Of a stretch of 64,000 bases of DNA, positions 26,055-35,009 are shown one piece after another (within the stretch, counting starts at the first letter, position 1; each line of letters begins with the position of its first letter). Below the pieces are notes generated by a model that saw nothing but the letters and a program-made list of their open reading frames with translations, had not been told where the DNA came from and made no database searches. A program made the position numbers and the translations under genes. The DNA is from Chloroflexi bacterium AL-N1 (GTDB taxonomy: Bacteria > Chloroflexota > Chloroflexia > Chloroflexales > Roseiflexaceae), in the NCBI GenBank assembly GCA_013122435.1, contig WYDT01000030.1, forward strand, positions 19,466 to 83,465, read 5' to 3'.

Positions 26055-26216
26055 GCCTAACAATCTGCGACTTGCGAAAATATTGGTCTGGGGCCGAACA
26101 TGGTGCGCATCAGCCGCCGCACGCGCGCTGCACATGAACGCATCAAAGAAGGCACGATCTTGCGCGCGAAGCGGTCGGACTGCATGCGCGTGTTCGGCGG
26201 TTCTGGCTAGTTGGGA
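26055..26216 (-). other. attC-like site 1 (rightmost)
   Basis: On the minus strand it begins with TCCCAAC (26210-26216), directly after the stop codon of the upstream gene, and ends with GTTAGGC (26055-26061). The next 20 bases on each side are similar when compared as inverted repeats (AACAATCTGCGACTTGCGAAAA and AACTAGCCAGAACCGCCGAACA agree at about half the positions). At 162 bp it is slightly long for an attC. Confidence 0.6.
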
Positions 26217-26858
26217 TTACTTCAATAGCTTGTAGACTCTGACTGCCGTTATTGGGCCTCCGACGCGCTGTGATGCGATGCTGATTGTAAGACCCTGATA
26301 ATTGCGCCACGTAATTGTTGTTAGGCCACGGGTATCTGGGAGATTTATAACATGGAGCAGGCCGATGCGCGGCAGGATAATTGGCCAATCATTGAAGGAA
26401 TAGTTCTCTGCTTCGAGTCCTTCGAAAAGATGAACGCCAGTTGCTATACCAGACTTCGTATAGTTGATCCAGATGGCATAATCATCAAAGTGATATTCAC
26501 GTGTTGCGCCACCATCAGGAATATCGGCCGCTGATTGAAGACCGCGCCACATTGTTTCAACGGGGTCGCCCAAATGATATTCCAATATGGGTAAGGGAGT
26601 GTCGATGATACGTGAGACATCAAGAATGACGGTCGAGTTCATCAGGCCACGAATGGGGGAATGGGTAATAGATGGAACTGACGCTCGGGTAACTGCTTGC
26701 TCAAGAACTTTGATCTGTTTCGCGAGATCCTCTCGTTCAATTGTGACTCCCGGATCAACGCCCAAGCCGTACTGTGCCTCGCGCTTCTCTAAAATCTGAA
26801 AGCGGCGTTTAAGTATGCGGAGCAAATCGAGTTTGTGTGTGAGGTCTTCATCGTCCAT
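26217..26858 (-). CDS. Unknown protein with N-terminal coiled-coil
   Basis: The 213-residue protein starts at MDDEDLTHKLDLL. The first 65 residues (LRILKRRFQILEKREAQYGLGVDPGV...DLAKQIKVLE) form a helical hairpin like the short effector-associated segments placed before other domains in Chloroflexota and cyanobacteria. The rest (about 75-213) is beta-rich and unrecognised. An earlier in-frame start at 26948 is unlikely because the added 30 residues look like non-coding sequence. It is directly followed by an attC-like site, so it is probably the rightmost cassette gene seen. Confidence 0.7.
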   Translation of the reverse strand: MDDEDLTHKLDLLRILKRRFQILEKREAQYGLGVDPGVTIEREDLAKQIKVLEQAVTRASVPSITHSPIRGLMNSTVILDVSRIIDTPLPILEYHLGDPVETMWRGLQSAADIPDGGATREYHFDDYAIWINYTKSGIATGVHLFEGLEAENYSFNDWPIILPRIGLLHVINLPDTRGLTTITWRNYQGLTISIASQRVGGPITAVRVYKLLK

Positions 26859-27211
26859 AGGTGTTGTAGGTTTTAATGAGAAAGACGTGCGAACCGATAT
26901 ATGATTGTACCATGTTCGATGCAAGCAGAAAGAAGAACCGCCGAACATGTATTAGGCGGAAACAATCCGCCTCTATGCATCGGGTGAAGCCGTGCCCGTA
27001 GCCGCCTCTTTCAGGAAAACCGCAGAGCGAGACGGACAAGGTGTCCGTCTCTGCAGGATACCACCCAGCCGATCGATAGTCAATACCCAGCGGCGCATGC
27101 ACCGCGCATGTGCAACGTCCGGCGCGGCCGGCACACGACCACATCTTCCCAGCCAGGTATAGCATCAGCAAAGCATCTGTAGATATGCTTTCCAAATTCA
27201 TGCCTGGTTCC
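26859..27211 (-). other. Region between the cassette array and the broken acetyltransferase gene
   Basis: About 350 bases. An open frame (27201 to 26848, 117 residues) has GAGGA before its ATG and a plausible first 20 residues (MNLESISTDALLMLYLAGKM), but it then runs through repeat-like, palindromic sequence and looks like a decayed gene start. A strong hairpin lies at 27022-27054. Confidence 0.35.
27022..27054. repeat. Strong inverted repeat
   Basis: GACGGACA (27031-27038) pairs with TGTCCGTC (27042-27049) around 3 bases, extended by GCAGA/TCTGC at the outside. It is a compact hairpin of the kind seen in dispersed intergenic repeats. Confidence 0.6.
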
Positions 27212-28111
27212 TCACAAATACTTTAACAGACAAACGTCGGTAAGGCTGTTTAGTCTGTATCCCAGCTTCTGATTAACACGAATCATTGCCTAGCACTCAA
27301 TGTCTCAAAATAAGTATGTCCATCATCGATACATTGTGCGAGATTACAGGCTTTCAGGTATGTTGCAATACCACGTCCACGGTGGTCAGAATGAACGGCA
27401 GTGCTGCTCATATTTTCGCGTGCGGCACTTGTGTAGGCAATCAATGTGTTATGGAGCTTCATCATCGCAAAGTGGACAGGGTTGGCAATTGCACTAAATT
27501 GGTTTCTCCAGCGAGCTTCATCCTCATCAGACCTCCATGTTGGATCAGGTGATTCCCAGCCAACTTTGGTGTAACGATGAAGCTCAATAAGCTGGTCAAT
27601 CAGCTTATTATTGGTTGCCATCTCAGCCTGGTAGGTGGTTGCTACAAAGCCATCAGTCGCCAGTTTGCTGCCCAATGCATCCCATGTGTGGCGTGTGGAT
27701 GTACAGCGACCTACTCCGCATACGATGTATCTCACGAAATCCCTTTGAAATTGCAGAGGTAAGACTTGATTTCATTTGTTCAAGGACACGTAATTGAAGA
27801 TATTTACCGCCTTGTCCTCGTACATGCTCTTCGATACATTGCAACAAACGTGTTCCGATTCCATGCCCCGTATGTTGTGGCGCAACCAACAGATTAAGCC
27901 TGAAATGTGTTGAATCAAGTTGGTATGCCACCACATATCTTTTGAGCACAGCACCGTCCTGGTACACAAATTGCAGACATGTTTTATTGAGACTTTCGAT
28001 TTGTGTGCATGGCTGTGAGCGCAACGATGCGAGATTCATTGCGCCAAAGGTAGTCGTATGTATGTGCTGCACACTACTGCGGTATTCCGTTTGAAATGGC
28101 ACGAGAGGCAT
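27212..28111 (-). pseudogene. Tandem GNAT acetyltransferase gene with two frameshifts
   Basis: The first frame (28111 to about 27700) encodes an N-terminal GNAT domain with LNLLVAPQHTGHGIGTRLL and ends its good part at GFREIHRMRSRSLYI. A second frame picks up near 27700 with DALGSKLATDGFVATTY and a second acetyl-CoA loop, SDHRGRGIATYLK. That frame stops at 27283, but a third frame carries the expected ending AMIRVNQKLGYRLNSL to the TGA at 27212. Together they would make a tandem GNAT protein of about 300 residues, a known two-domain architecture. Two separate shifts make decay more likely than a single read error. Confidence 0.75.
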
Positions 28112-28197
28112 CCGCTGTTTCTTTTCTCAACACAATGTCAAAAACCGCATCGTTAAAGACCAGGTGGAGAGTGTATTGCAGCGACTGACCGTAGGTT

Positions 28198-28758
28198 TTA
28201 ACCGTTTCGTGGTTCCCAGACTTCTTCAAGAACACAATCCCACGGGTATTTAAACTCATCAGCCCCATCGTACACGTGCGATTGCAGATTGACGACGATA
28301 ACTTCGGGCATACTCAACGCCTTCCAGCCGTGCATGATTCTGGGTGGGATTTTGATCAGGCGTGGGCGCTGGCTCCCTAGAAAGATGGGGTTCACATGGC
28401 CAAATGTAGGTGAGTCAGGACGAATATCGACCAGCGTAACCTGGAGTTTCCCCCGTGTTACGGTGAACTGATCGGTGTGTATATCGTGGAGATGCCAGCA
28501 TTTCGTCACGCCATAGTCGGTAGCACTTTGATAAACATGGACAGGATCGACCAGATTTTCTTGATCAACCCATGGTTTGCTCCATAATTCGATCACATCG
28601 CCACGCCCATCGACGAGTGCATTGAGTTCCTTCAACACGACTCCCTCAATCGTTGGCGGTCGATATGGTGATGTAATCTGGTAATCGATGGTCTGCAGCC
28701 ATTCCACAGTAACCTGAGACGCACGCATTGGCTGGGCATTAGTCAGGGCCGAATCCAT
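28198..28758 (-). CDS. dTDP-4-dehydrorhamnose 3,5-epimerase-like protein (RmlC-type cupin)
   Basis: The 186-residue protein resembles RmlC: GVVLKELNALVDGRGDVIELW at the start, the cupin core KCWHLHDIHTDQFTVTRGKL with paired His residues, IPPRIMHGWKAL, and the C-terminal ADEFKYPWDC. RmlC-type enzymes epimerise the 4-keto sugar nucleotide in rhamnose synthesis. This copy has HxHxxHTD where classical RmlC has its own His and Tyr residues, so the exact sugar is uncertain. No other rhamnose genes are adjacent. GAGGAGC precedes the ATG. Confidence 0.8.
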   Translation of the reverse strand: MDSALTNAQPMRASQVTVEWLQTIDYQITSPYRPPTIEGVVLKELNALVDGRGDVIELWSKPWVDQENLVDPVHVYQSATDYGVTKCWHLHDIHTDQFTVTRGKLQVTLVDIRPDSPTFGHVNPIFLGSQRPRLIKIPPRIMHGWKALSMPEVIVVNLQSHVYDGADEFKYPWDCVLEEVWEPRNG

Positions 28759-28876
28759 AATGATGAAAGCTCCTCTATGACGGTAAGTTGGTGTTATATG
28801 GCAGTCATATTCGGATTATAACATAGCGATTGTGCTTCGTTTTCAGGCGGCACATGAACACTAGGTTGGAACGTGG

Positions 28877-28882
28877 TATAAT
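28877..28882 (+). promoter_or_regulatory. Extended -10 promoter for the hydrogenase-related operon
   Basis: TGGTATAAT gives a perfect -10 box with the TGn extension, 36 bases before the GTG start at 28918. No good -35 box is needed or seen. Confidence 0.55.
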
Positions 28883-28917
28883 ACGCGACCTGATAGATGC
28901 AACTATGTGGAGGATAT

Positions 28918-30000
28918 GTGACGTCTATTTTGTCACTCGGACCTCACCATCCAGCGTGGGATGGCCCACAACGCCTGATTATCCGGCTCAACGGCGAACG
29001 TATTGTTGATGTCGAATATCGTGATGAGTCGGCAGAACCGGATTATGCCGATCAACTGACCCGTGCCGATATTGCACAGGCACTTGATCTGGTTGCTCGT
29101 ATTTGCAAGCCATGTGCTTTTGCTCACTCACTCGCTTTCTGTCAGGCGTTGGAAGATCTGTGTGAGATATCTGTGGAAGATCGTGCGGCCTATTTGCGTT
29201 GTGCAGTCGTAGAACTGGAACGTGTTGTAGCGCATCTTCAAGTGGTAGCGACACTGCTCAATACACTGGGCATGGAGCCACACGGTGCTAAACTGCTTAA
29301 AATTCATGCTGCGGCCATACAGCTGCTAACCACTATCAGTGGCTCACACAATATCCGTGATATGATCCTGCCCGGAGGCGTGCGACGCGACCTGTCCGAC
29401 AAAGATAAAGAGCGTATGCTTGACTATATTCAACGGGTGCATCGTTCGCTCTATCGATTTACTGATAGTATTATTGACCATCGTGCATTGCTTATGCGTA
29501 CGGTCGATGTTGGTGGGCTACCACGTACTGCTGCTGAACAGTTTGGTGTCCGTGGTCCTCTGGCACGGGCCTCGAGTCTGGCGCGGGATGTGCGAGCTGA
29601 CCAGCCCTATGCGGCCTATGATAAGCTGTCTTTTCGCATCATTACCCAGGAAGGTGGTGATGTGTATGCACGGTTAGTGGTGCTTTTATTAGAGGCATTT
29701 GAGAGTGTGAAATTAGTCGAGCAGGCTATTCAGGAATTGCCGGAAGGTGCGTGGCAGGGAGCTATTCCTCAGAATATCAAAGCAGGACAGGCTGATAGTG
29801 CCGTGGAGGGGCCAACTGGCCTTGTGCGATACAGTCTGGAGAGTGATGGATATCATATTACACAGGCACGTATCAGTGTTCCACGTCAACTTGACCGTTT
29901 GCTCGTACGTACTTTATTATCTGGCGGATTGATAGATAACGCCGTACCGATTGTCGCGTCATGCGCTCCGAGTTTAGCGTGTACTATTCAAGGATACTGA
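28918..30000 (+). CDS. NuoD/[NiFe]-hydrogenase large-subunit-like protein
   Basis: The 360-residue protein follows the group 4 hydrogenase/NuoD large subunit plan: LSLGPHHPAWDGPQRL at the start, RICKPCAFAHSLAFCQALE (about 64-82), HGAKLLKIHAAAIQLL, and a C-terminal SCAPSLAC. In active hydrogenases the nickel ligands are CGxC near the start and DPCxxC near the end. Here the first pair is CKPC and the second is spaced C-x5-C, so nickel catalysis is doubtful. This fits the hydrogenase-related (Ehr-like) complexes. The start is GTG 28918 after GGAGG; an ATG at 28897 lacks a site. Confidence 0.85.
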   Translation: MTSILSLGPHHPAWDGPQRLIIRLNGERIVDVEYRDESAEPDYADQLTRADIAQALDLVARICKPCAFAHSLAFCQALEDLCEISVEDRAAYLRCAVVELERVVAHLQVVATLLNTLGMEPHGAKLLKIHAAAIQLLTTISGSHNIRDMILPGGVRRDLSDKDKERMLDYIQRVHRSLYRFTDSIIDHRALLMRTVDVGGLPRTAAEQFGVRGPLARASSLARDVRADQPYAAYDKLSFRIITQEGGDVYARLVVLLLEAFESVKLVEQAIQELPEGAWQGAIPQNIKAGQADSAVEGPTGLVRYSLESDGYHITQARISVPRQLDRLLVRTLLSGGLIDNAVPIVASCAPSLACTIQGY

Positions 30001-30049
30001 ATCGATGTCGTTACGTGTCTCGTTAATGCCGTTCATAGCGCCTACGTGA

Positions 30050-31798
30050 ATGAATATGTCAATTCTGATTTTTACACTACCACTTGGTGCGATTTTCCTG
30101 AGCTTGCTACTTAATCGTGTGGTACCAACACGAGTGCTTGCTATCGTCTCGGCAGCTATCTTTGCAGCTACCAGTGTACTGGTGTTTGTCGGCTACTCTC
30201 ATGATGCATTGGCGTGGTCGGTGTATCAATGGATGGCGCTGGACAACCAGGTCATACAGCTATCCTTTAATCTGAGTGGTGCCAATTGGGCCCTGGCGTT
30301 GGTCGTCACAGGTGGGGGCGCACTGGCCTTGCTGGGACTTGCAGTAGCTTTTCCTCCGGCAGTGCGTGGGTTTGGTGGTTTGTTGGCCTCGCTATTGATG
30401 GTGCTGTGGATCTCAATGCTTGGTCTGGCAGTTGAACATACGTTTGTGCTGTCGATTGTATGGGGCTTATTGACCCTGTTTTGCTTTTTGACGATGCGCT
30501 CAAGTGGCAGCCAGTCTGAGACACAAACACTGCCGCTTACCTTCATGGCAGGTTTGATCAGCACCATTGTGTTGCTTGGTACCGCATTGGCTATGCAGGC
30601 AGGCGGTGTAGGAGCCGTTCCTGGTCCGTTTATTCTCATAGCTTGGCTGACAATCGCGCTGTTGATGTTCGGCGCACCACCATTCCATGCGATAGTCAAT
30701 GAACAGGCTGAAATGCCATCAGGTATTGCAGGTATCGTTCTGGCATTTGGTTTGCCCCTATTTGGTGGCATGGTGCTGACACGGTTTATCACGACACAGG
30801 CCATTCTTACACCTGCCTGGACCAGCATTCTCGCTATTATTGGTATTGTGACATTACTGGTTGGTGCTGCAGGCGCGCTCTCTGAAATACGCATACGTCG
30901 GCTTGTTGGGTGGCAGTTGACAGCCCAGATGGGGTTAGTCATTATTGTACTCGGACAACTCGAAGCTGTTTCGAGTGTGGTGGCACCTGCATTGTTAGCA
31001 AACACGACGCTCACAACGATCGTTAGTTATCTGGCTGTTACCCTGGTTGAGCGTTATGCAGGGACAGATGATATCTCGAAAATTGACAAGCCCCAGTTGC
31101 TCATGCTACCGGGCATCAGTTTCTTAATCGCAGCGGCTTCGTCTGTTGGTGTGCCGGGAACACTGGGCTTCTGGCCACGGATCATGCTCTTTGCAGAACT
31201 GTATCGTGCATGGCCGTGGGTCCTTCCGCTTGTGCTGGTTGGGAGTACCTTAATGGCGTTGGCGTATCTGGCACCATTAACGATATTTATTCACCGGAAT
31301 GCGGTCTATGCTGCCCCAAGTGATGACTCACTGGATTGGTCGGCACTTGTGGCACGGTTGTGTCCTGCTCTCACTGCAATACCGCTGATCGTGTTAGGTG
31401 TGGTTCCCCAGCTTGGTGGAGCGGAGTGGAATACTGCAATCGAGCAAGCAGGTGGTGGTATACAAGTCTTTACCGGTTTTTCAGTACAAATCGTAAGTGC
31501 TGGTATTGCCATGTTGCTCATCACAACACCATTGATATTACGTTGGCGCAGTGTTCGCAGTGGGACGATCGATCCCGATATGCGGAGCACTATTTTGACA
31601 CCCCAGGCATTGGCGGAGAGTTTGCAGATATTGGTATGGATTGGCTCTCCAGTTGGTCTGTACAGCCGTCTCTGGGAAGGCGCACTATGGCTAAGTCAAC
31701 GCACGCGTTGGGCTTTGTCGCTCTTTGAACAACGGTACTATCTTGCAGGATTTATGATTAGCCTTGTAACGGTCCTTTTACTCTTGTTACAGGGGTAA
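30050..31798 (+). CDS. NuoL/HyfB-like proton-translocating membrane subunit
   Basis: The 582-residue protein has 14-16 membrane helices and the antiporter-like family traits: a central PFHAIVNEQAEMPSGIAGIVLAFGLPLFGG block, with Lys and Glu positions in membrane helices that relay protons in complex I and Mrp antiporters. It is the second gene of the operon. The ribosome site is weak. With the NuoN-like subunit it would form the ion-pumping arm of the complex. Confidence 0.87.
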   Translation: MNMSILIFTLPLGAIFLSLLLNRVVPTRVLAIVSAAIFAATSVLVFVGYSHDALAWSVYQWMALDNQVIQLSFNLSGANWALALVVTGGGALALLGLAVAFPPAVRGFGGLLASLLMVLWISMLGLAVEHTFVLSIVWGLLTLFCFLTMRSSGSQSETQTLPLTFMAGLISTIVLLGTALAMQAGGVGAVPGPFILIAWLTIALLMFGAPPFHAIVNEQAEMPSGIAGIVLAFGLPLFGGMVLTRFITTQAILTPAWTSILAIIGIVTLLVGAAGALSEIRIRRLVGWQLTAQMGLVIIVLGQLEAVSSVVAPALLANTTLTTIVSYLAVTLVERYAGTDDISKIDKPQLLMLPGISFLIAAASSVGVPGTLGFWPRIMLFAELYRAWPWVLPLVLVGSTLMALAYLAPLTIFIHRNAVYAAPSDDSLDWSALVARLCPALTAIPLIVLGVVPQLGGAEWNTAIEQAGGGIQVFTGFSVQIVSAGIAMLLITTPLILRWRSVRSGTIDPDMRSTILTPQALAESLQILVWIGSPVGLYSRLWEGALWLSQRTRWALSLFEQRYYLAGFMISLVTVLLLLLQG

Positions 31799-31840
31799 AC
31801 ACACACGCAATGTATTACTTCGTGGATCGGATAACGTGTT

Positions 31841-32557
31841 ATGGAGCAGATTAACTGGGCAGCAATTATCATCGGCATAACCGGAGCATTAGTGCTCCTG
31901 TTTCGCGACTGGCGCGTTACCTTTTCTGCTCTGCTGATGAACTATCTCTTTGTGGCGCTCTTTGTTACCCAGCAAGCGTTTATCGAGCCAGATATTATAC
32001 TGGGTAGTCTATCCATTAGCACTACGGTGTTGATTAAACTGATTACAGGTATCTCGGCTACGGCTATTCTGGCGATCACGGCGATTATGTTTTCGCAGGA
32101 ATATACGGAAGATCTTGACGAATTCTCGTTGAGCGAACTACGACGGGCGGCGCGTAGTGCACAACGTCAAAGTGCAGATAATCCACGCCGTCTCTCAGAC
32201 TATGTGGTGCCGTTCTGGTCGCTGGTTCTGGCGTTACTGGCCAGCCTTTTGCTCCCACGCCTGTATCCAATCGGCGAGACTATTGTGATTGACTTCGTCT
32301 GGTATTGGCTGGGACTGATTGGCTTGTTTACGTTGGTTACCGCCAACGATCTGCTCAAGATTGGGCTGGGATTGCTTTTGTGTGTCAGTAGTATTGATGT
32401 GCTCTACACTGCCATTGCAAGTTCAGTTCGGGTTTTTCCGGTAGCCATTTTAAGTCTGATGACGATTGTGTTGGCTCTGGCAATTGCGTATCTATGTAGC
32501 TTGCTCTATGGCCGTCTCAAGACATTGGAACTCGCCGAGTTATATCAACAAAAATAA
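31841..32557 (+). CDS. HyfE-like (NuoJK-type) membrane subunit
   Basis: The 238-residue protein has three helices, then a charged loop (about 85-125, LDEFSLSELRRAARSAQRQ), then further helices including VWYWLGLIGLFTLVTANDLLKIGLGLLLC, typical of HyfE, the hydrogenase-4 component that matches NuoK. The loop after the third helix is long and basic. It lies 42 bases after the NuoL-like gene. Confidence 0.75.
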   Translation: MEQINWAAIIIGITGALVLLFRDWRVTFSALLMNYLFVALFVTQQAFIEPDIILGSLSISTTVLIKLITGISATAILAITAIMFSQEYTEDLDEFSLSELRRAARSAQRQSADNPRRLSDYVVPFWSLVLALLASLLLPRLYPIGETIVIDFVWYWLGLIGLFTLVTANDLLKIGLGLLLCVSSIDVLYTAIASSVRVFPVAILSLMTIVLALAIAYLCSLLYGRLKTLELAELYQQK

Positions 32558-32615
32558 TGCTTGTATGTGGTGTTTTCTCTCGCCACAGTAAAAGCGTAGG
32601 GGCCTTAAATAACGT

Positions 32616-34073
32616 ATGGCATATCTGCTCTTGATGTTTTTTCCTGCTGCGATGAGTGCAAGTTGCTTTGTGCTTCGCAAGCAAACCCGCCTGGTCATTG
32701 GCATTGCAGTTGCGACCATGCTGACGCAACTCGTACTGGCATCTCAGTTGCCGCCGGATCAGCCCTCGCGACTGTTGGGTCTGACACTGGTGCTTGATCC
32801 TCTGAGCCGTCTCTTTTTGATGACGTTCTTCTGTGTAGGAGCATGTGCATTCCTCTCTTCATGGGGCATTCCGCACGGCGAGAACTTTGTGCCGGTAGCT
32901 TTGTTGATGCTCTGTTTTAGTGGTGCGACGATTCTCTTGCTGCAGGAACCATTTGTCGTGTCGCTCCTCTTAATCAGCGGGGGTCTCCTGGCTGTGCTGG
33001 CGATTGTCGACCTGCCAACTGGGAGCCCGTCGTTGGTGGAGCGGGCCTCGATTGCGACTGGTCTCAAATATCTGGTATTGATGGTTATCGCTGGTGTAAT
33101 GATGTATCTCGCCTTTGTGATGGTTAATATCTATCGGCCCAGTGACGCAGTCGATCGGGTCTCGCCAGCACACCTTATTCTTGGACTGATGGCCATCGGC
33201 TTTGGGTTGCGATTGGCGACTGTCCCCTTTCACTCCTGGCTGCCCGATCTGGCTGAAGACGCAGCTCCAATGGTATCCGTGATCGTAGTGACGGTTATCA
33301 ATGTCACGAGCCTGTTGTTTTTAATCAATACATTTCAGTTTTTCCCCATTCTTATTCAAGAAAACGAGACAGGTTTACAGATCTTGCAAGCTTTCGGGAT
33401 TGCTACAGCGCTGCTGGGGTCATCGCTGGCACTCTCACAGCCAAACATGCGGCGGACATTAGGCTACCTGATTGTATATAACGCAGGTATGGTGTTTTTT
33501 GGATTAACGACAATGACTATTCCCGGTCTGAGTGGCGCATTGTTTGAATCCTTCAACCAGATCATTGTCGTGATGCTCCTCTTCCTCTGTGTGGGCTTGC
33601 TCGAACGACCGGATGGTCGCCCACCGCATGTGGTGCGCCGCGATCTGCTCTGGCGCTGGCCTATTGCAGGAACCGGCTTGATCGCTGGCTGTCTTGCGTT
33701 AATCGGTCTGCCACCATTCAATGGTTTTGCCAGCAAACTGCTGATCTATCAAGCCGCCTCGCAACAAGGCGGGCTAACGCTGGCATTGTTACTGTTGTCC
33801 ACCGCTATTGCGTTGTTGGCCCTCGTACGATTAGCATATGAGCGGCTTCTGGGCCCTCCCGAAGAAGTGCAGATTGATGATACACCGATTTTGCTGGGAA
33901 CCACCGACCTTGATCGCCCGGCAGAACGGCGGTTGGAAGCCGAACCACGTGGCCTTGCAGTACTGATCGGTGTCCTGCTGGTTTTGTGCCTGGGTATTGG
34001 GTTATACCCCCAACCAATTCTCGCAGCGATTCGAGATGTTATTGGTGGGTTGACCTTTATCCGTGTGCTATAA
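32616..34073 (+). CDS. NuoN/HyfF-like proton-translocating membrane subunit
   Basis: The 485-residue protein has about 13 helices, with the conserved VPFHSWLPDLAEDAAPMVSV block (His-Trp-Leu) of the NuoL/M/N family near residue 206 and GLPPFNGFASKLL near 370. These motifs carry the proton path. It is the fourth gene of the set, and its length fits NuoN/HyfF. Confidence 0.92.
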   Translation: MAYLLLMFFPAAMSASCFVLRKQTRLVIGIAVATMLTQLVLASQLPPDQPSRLLGLTLVLDPLSRLFLMTFFCVGACAFLSSWGIPHGENFVPVALLMLCFSGATILLLQEPFVVSLLLISGGLLAVLAIVDLPTGSPSLVERASIATGLKYLVLMVIAGVMMYLAFVMVNIYRPSDAVDRVSPAHLILGLMAIGFGLRLATVPFHSWLPDLAEDAAPMVSVIVVTVINVTSLLFLINTFQFFPILIQENETGLQILQAFGIATALLGSSLALSQPNMRRTLGYLIVYNAGMVFFGLTTMTIPGLSGALFESFNQIIVVMLLFLCVGLLERPDGRPPHVVRRDLLWRWPIAGTGLIAGCLALIGLPPFNGFASKLLIYQAASQQGGLTLALLLLSTAIALLALVRLAYERLLGPPEEVQIDDTPILLGTTDLDRPAERRLEAEPRGLAVLIGVLLVLCLGIGLYPQPILAAIRDVIGGLTFIRVL

Positions 34074-34146
34074 CCCGCATGAAACTTATGAATCTTTAAG
34101 GCTACTATTATTACACAAGCGATACGATTGGTGGTAATATACCTTT

Positions 34147-34962
34147 ATGGATCTTTTATTAATGTTTCTGGCCTATCCAGGATTAGTTGCCACATTAGCA
34201 TTAACAGTGTTATTCACTGTCCTCGCCAATGAACGAATACAGTTGCCTACGGCATCACACGTGCAGGCATTGCGAAGCACCGAAGGAATGGTAAGCCTGG
34301 CAAGTATCCTGTTCGCAATCTGGGCAGTGGCATTGTTGCCCTGGCCCTTACATCCTGCCCCCCTCTTACCATGGGTTGATCACCCGATTGCACTCTGGGC
34401 GTTGATTGAAGCATCTTTTCTCGCGCCGGCGTTGCTGGGAGTGTTGACCAACTCACCATTTGCTACCCGCGCCAATTTGCGTGAGGTGCAGATGGGGGTG
34501 GCTGGCCGTTGTGTGGTGTGGATTGCTATTGGGAGTGCGCTTTGGCTGCCCATTGATTGGTCTATCGCATCGCTACCGGGGCGTGGTTTGTTATGGTTGG
34601 CTGGTTTGCTCGCATTGCCTGCTGCGATTGGGTATGGGCCGTTTGGGGCCGAACGGAACCTGTCTCCTGCAGGTGCAGAGGCAGGACTCGATGGACCAAC
34701 GAGTGGGTTGTTGCAGGGTGCACGCGCCGTCCGAGGCAGTGCATTGTTACTTACCCTCATCGTAGCGTCACTGGCATGGTCACCTGTCCCGCCATGGATT
34801 GTATTGATGCTAACGTTAGCTATTTTTGTCGTTGCGACATTGCTCATACGTCAGGTCAGTCTGGTGCTGCCAAGACTGACGTTGCCAGGAGCGCTACATT
34901 GGTGCTGGTGGCGTGCTATGCCCGTTGCATTGCTTGGCTTAATCCTTCGCGTAGTTATATAA
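34147..34962 (+). CDS. NuoH/HyfC-like membrane subunit
   Basis: The 271-residue protein has about eight helices. Recognisable NuoH/HyfC landmarks are NLREVQMGVAGRCVVW near residue 115 and LPRLTLPGALHWCWWRAMPVALLGL at the C terminus, but the quinone-pocket loops are shorter than in true NuoH. It closes the operon. In such complexes this subunit joins the soluble arm to the membrane arm. Confidence 0.82.
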   Translation: MDLLLMFLAYPGLVATLALTVLFTVLANERIQLPTASHVQALRSTEGMVSLASILFAIWAVALLPWPLHPAPLLPWVDHPIALWALIEASFLAPALLGVLTNSPFATRANLREVQMGVAGRCVVWIAIGSALWLPIDWSIASLPGRGLLWLAGLLALPAAIGYGPFGAERNLSPAGAEAGLDGPTSGLLQGARAVRGSALLLTLIVASLAWSPVPPWIVLMLTLAIFVVATLLIRQVSLVLPRLTLPGALHWCWWRAMPVALLGLILRVVI

Positions 34963-35009
34963 TACAAGATCTTATTGTTTATGGTTATAGTATCGTATGT
35001 CAGAGAATA

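Larger units (their letters stand above)
21443..26216 (-). mobile_element. Integron-like cassette array (four attC-like sites, no integrase seen)
   Basis: Four sites (21443-21526, 24623-24751, 25362-25452, 26055-26216) each have, on the minus strand, a 5' RYYYAAC-like box and a 3' GTTRRRY-like box with imperfectly complementary sequence between. All four point the same way. They lie just after stop codons and, in three cases, 35-160 bases before the next start codon. Every cassette gene reads on the same strand, as in integrons. No IntI-like recombinase is in the window, so it is best called a CALIN or a distal part of a chromosomal integron. Confidence 0.75.

Noticed and set aside
21443..26216. 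Complete integron
   Set aside because: No integrase, attI site or Pc promoter is visible in the window, so only a cassette array is claimed.
26937..26960. A fifth attC-like box (GCCGAAC/ATTAGGC) right of the array
   Set aside because: The box breaks the consensus and I found no partner box within 150 bases.
26848..27201. 117-codon open frame
   Set aside because: Only the first 20 codons look like protein; the rest crosses a strong palindrome and overlaps the next gene.
30226..31014. 262-codon open frame on the minus strand
   Set aside because: It is antisense to the NuoL-like gene, whose membrane-protein pattern is clear. The minus product is Pro/Ser/Thr-rich with no family traits.
34557..35009. 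151-codon upstream extension of the ABC ATPase frame
   Set aside because: It overlaps the NuoH-like gene in another frame, and conserved ATPase sequence starts only at 35010.
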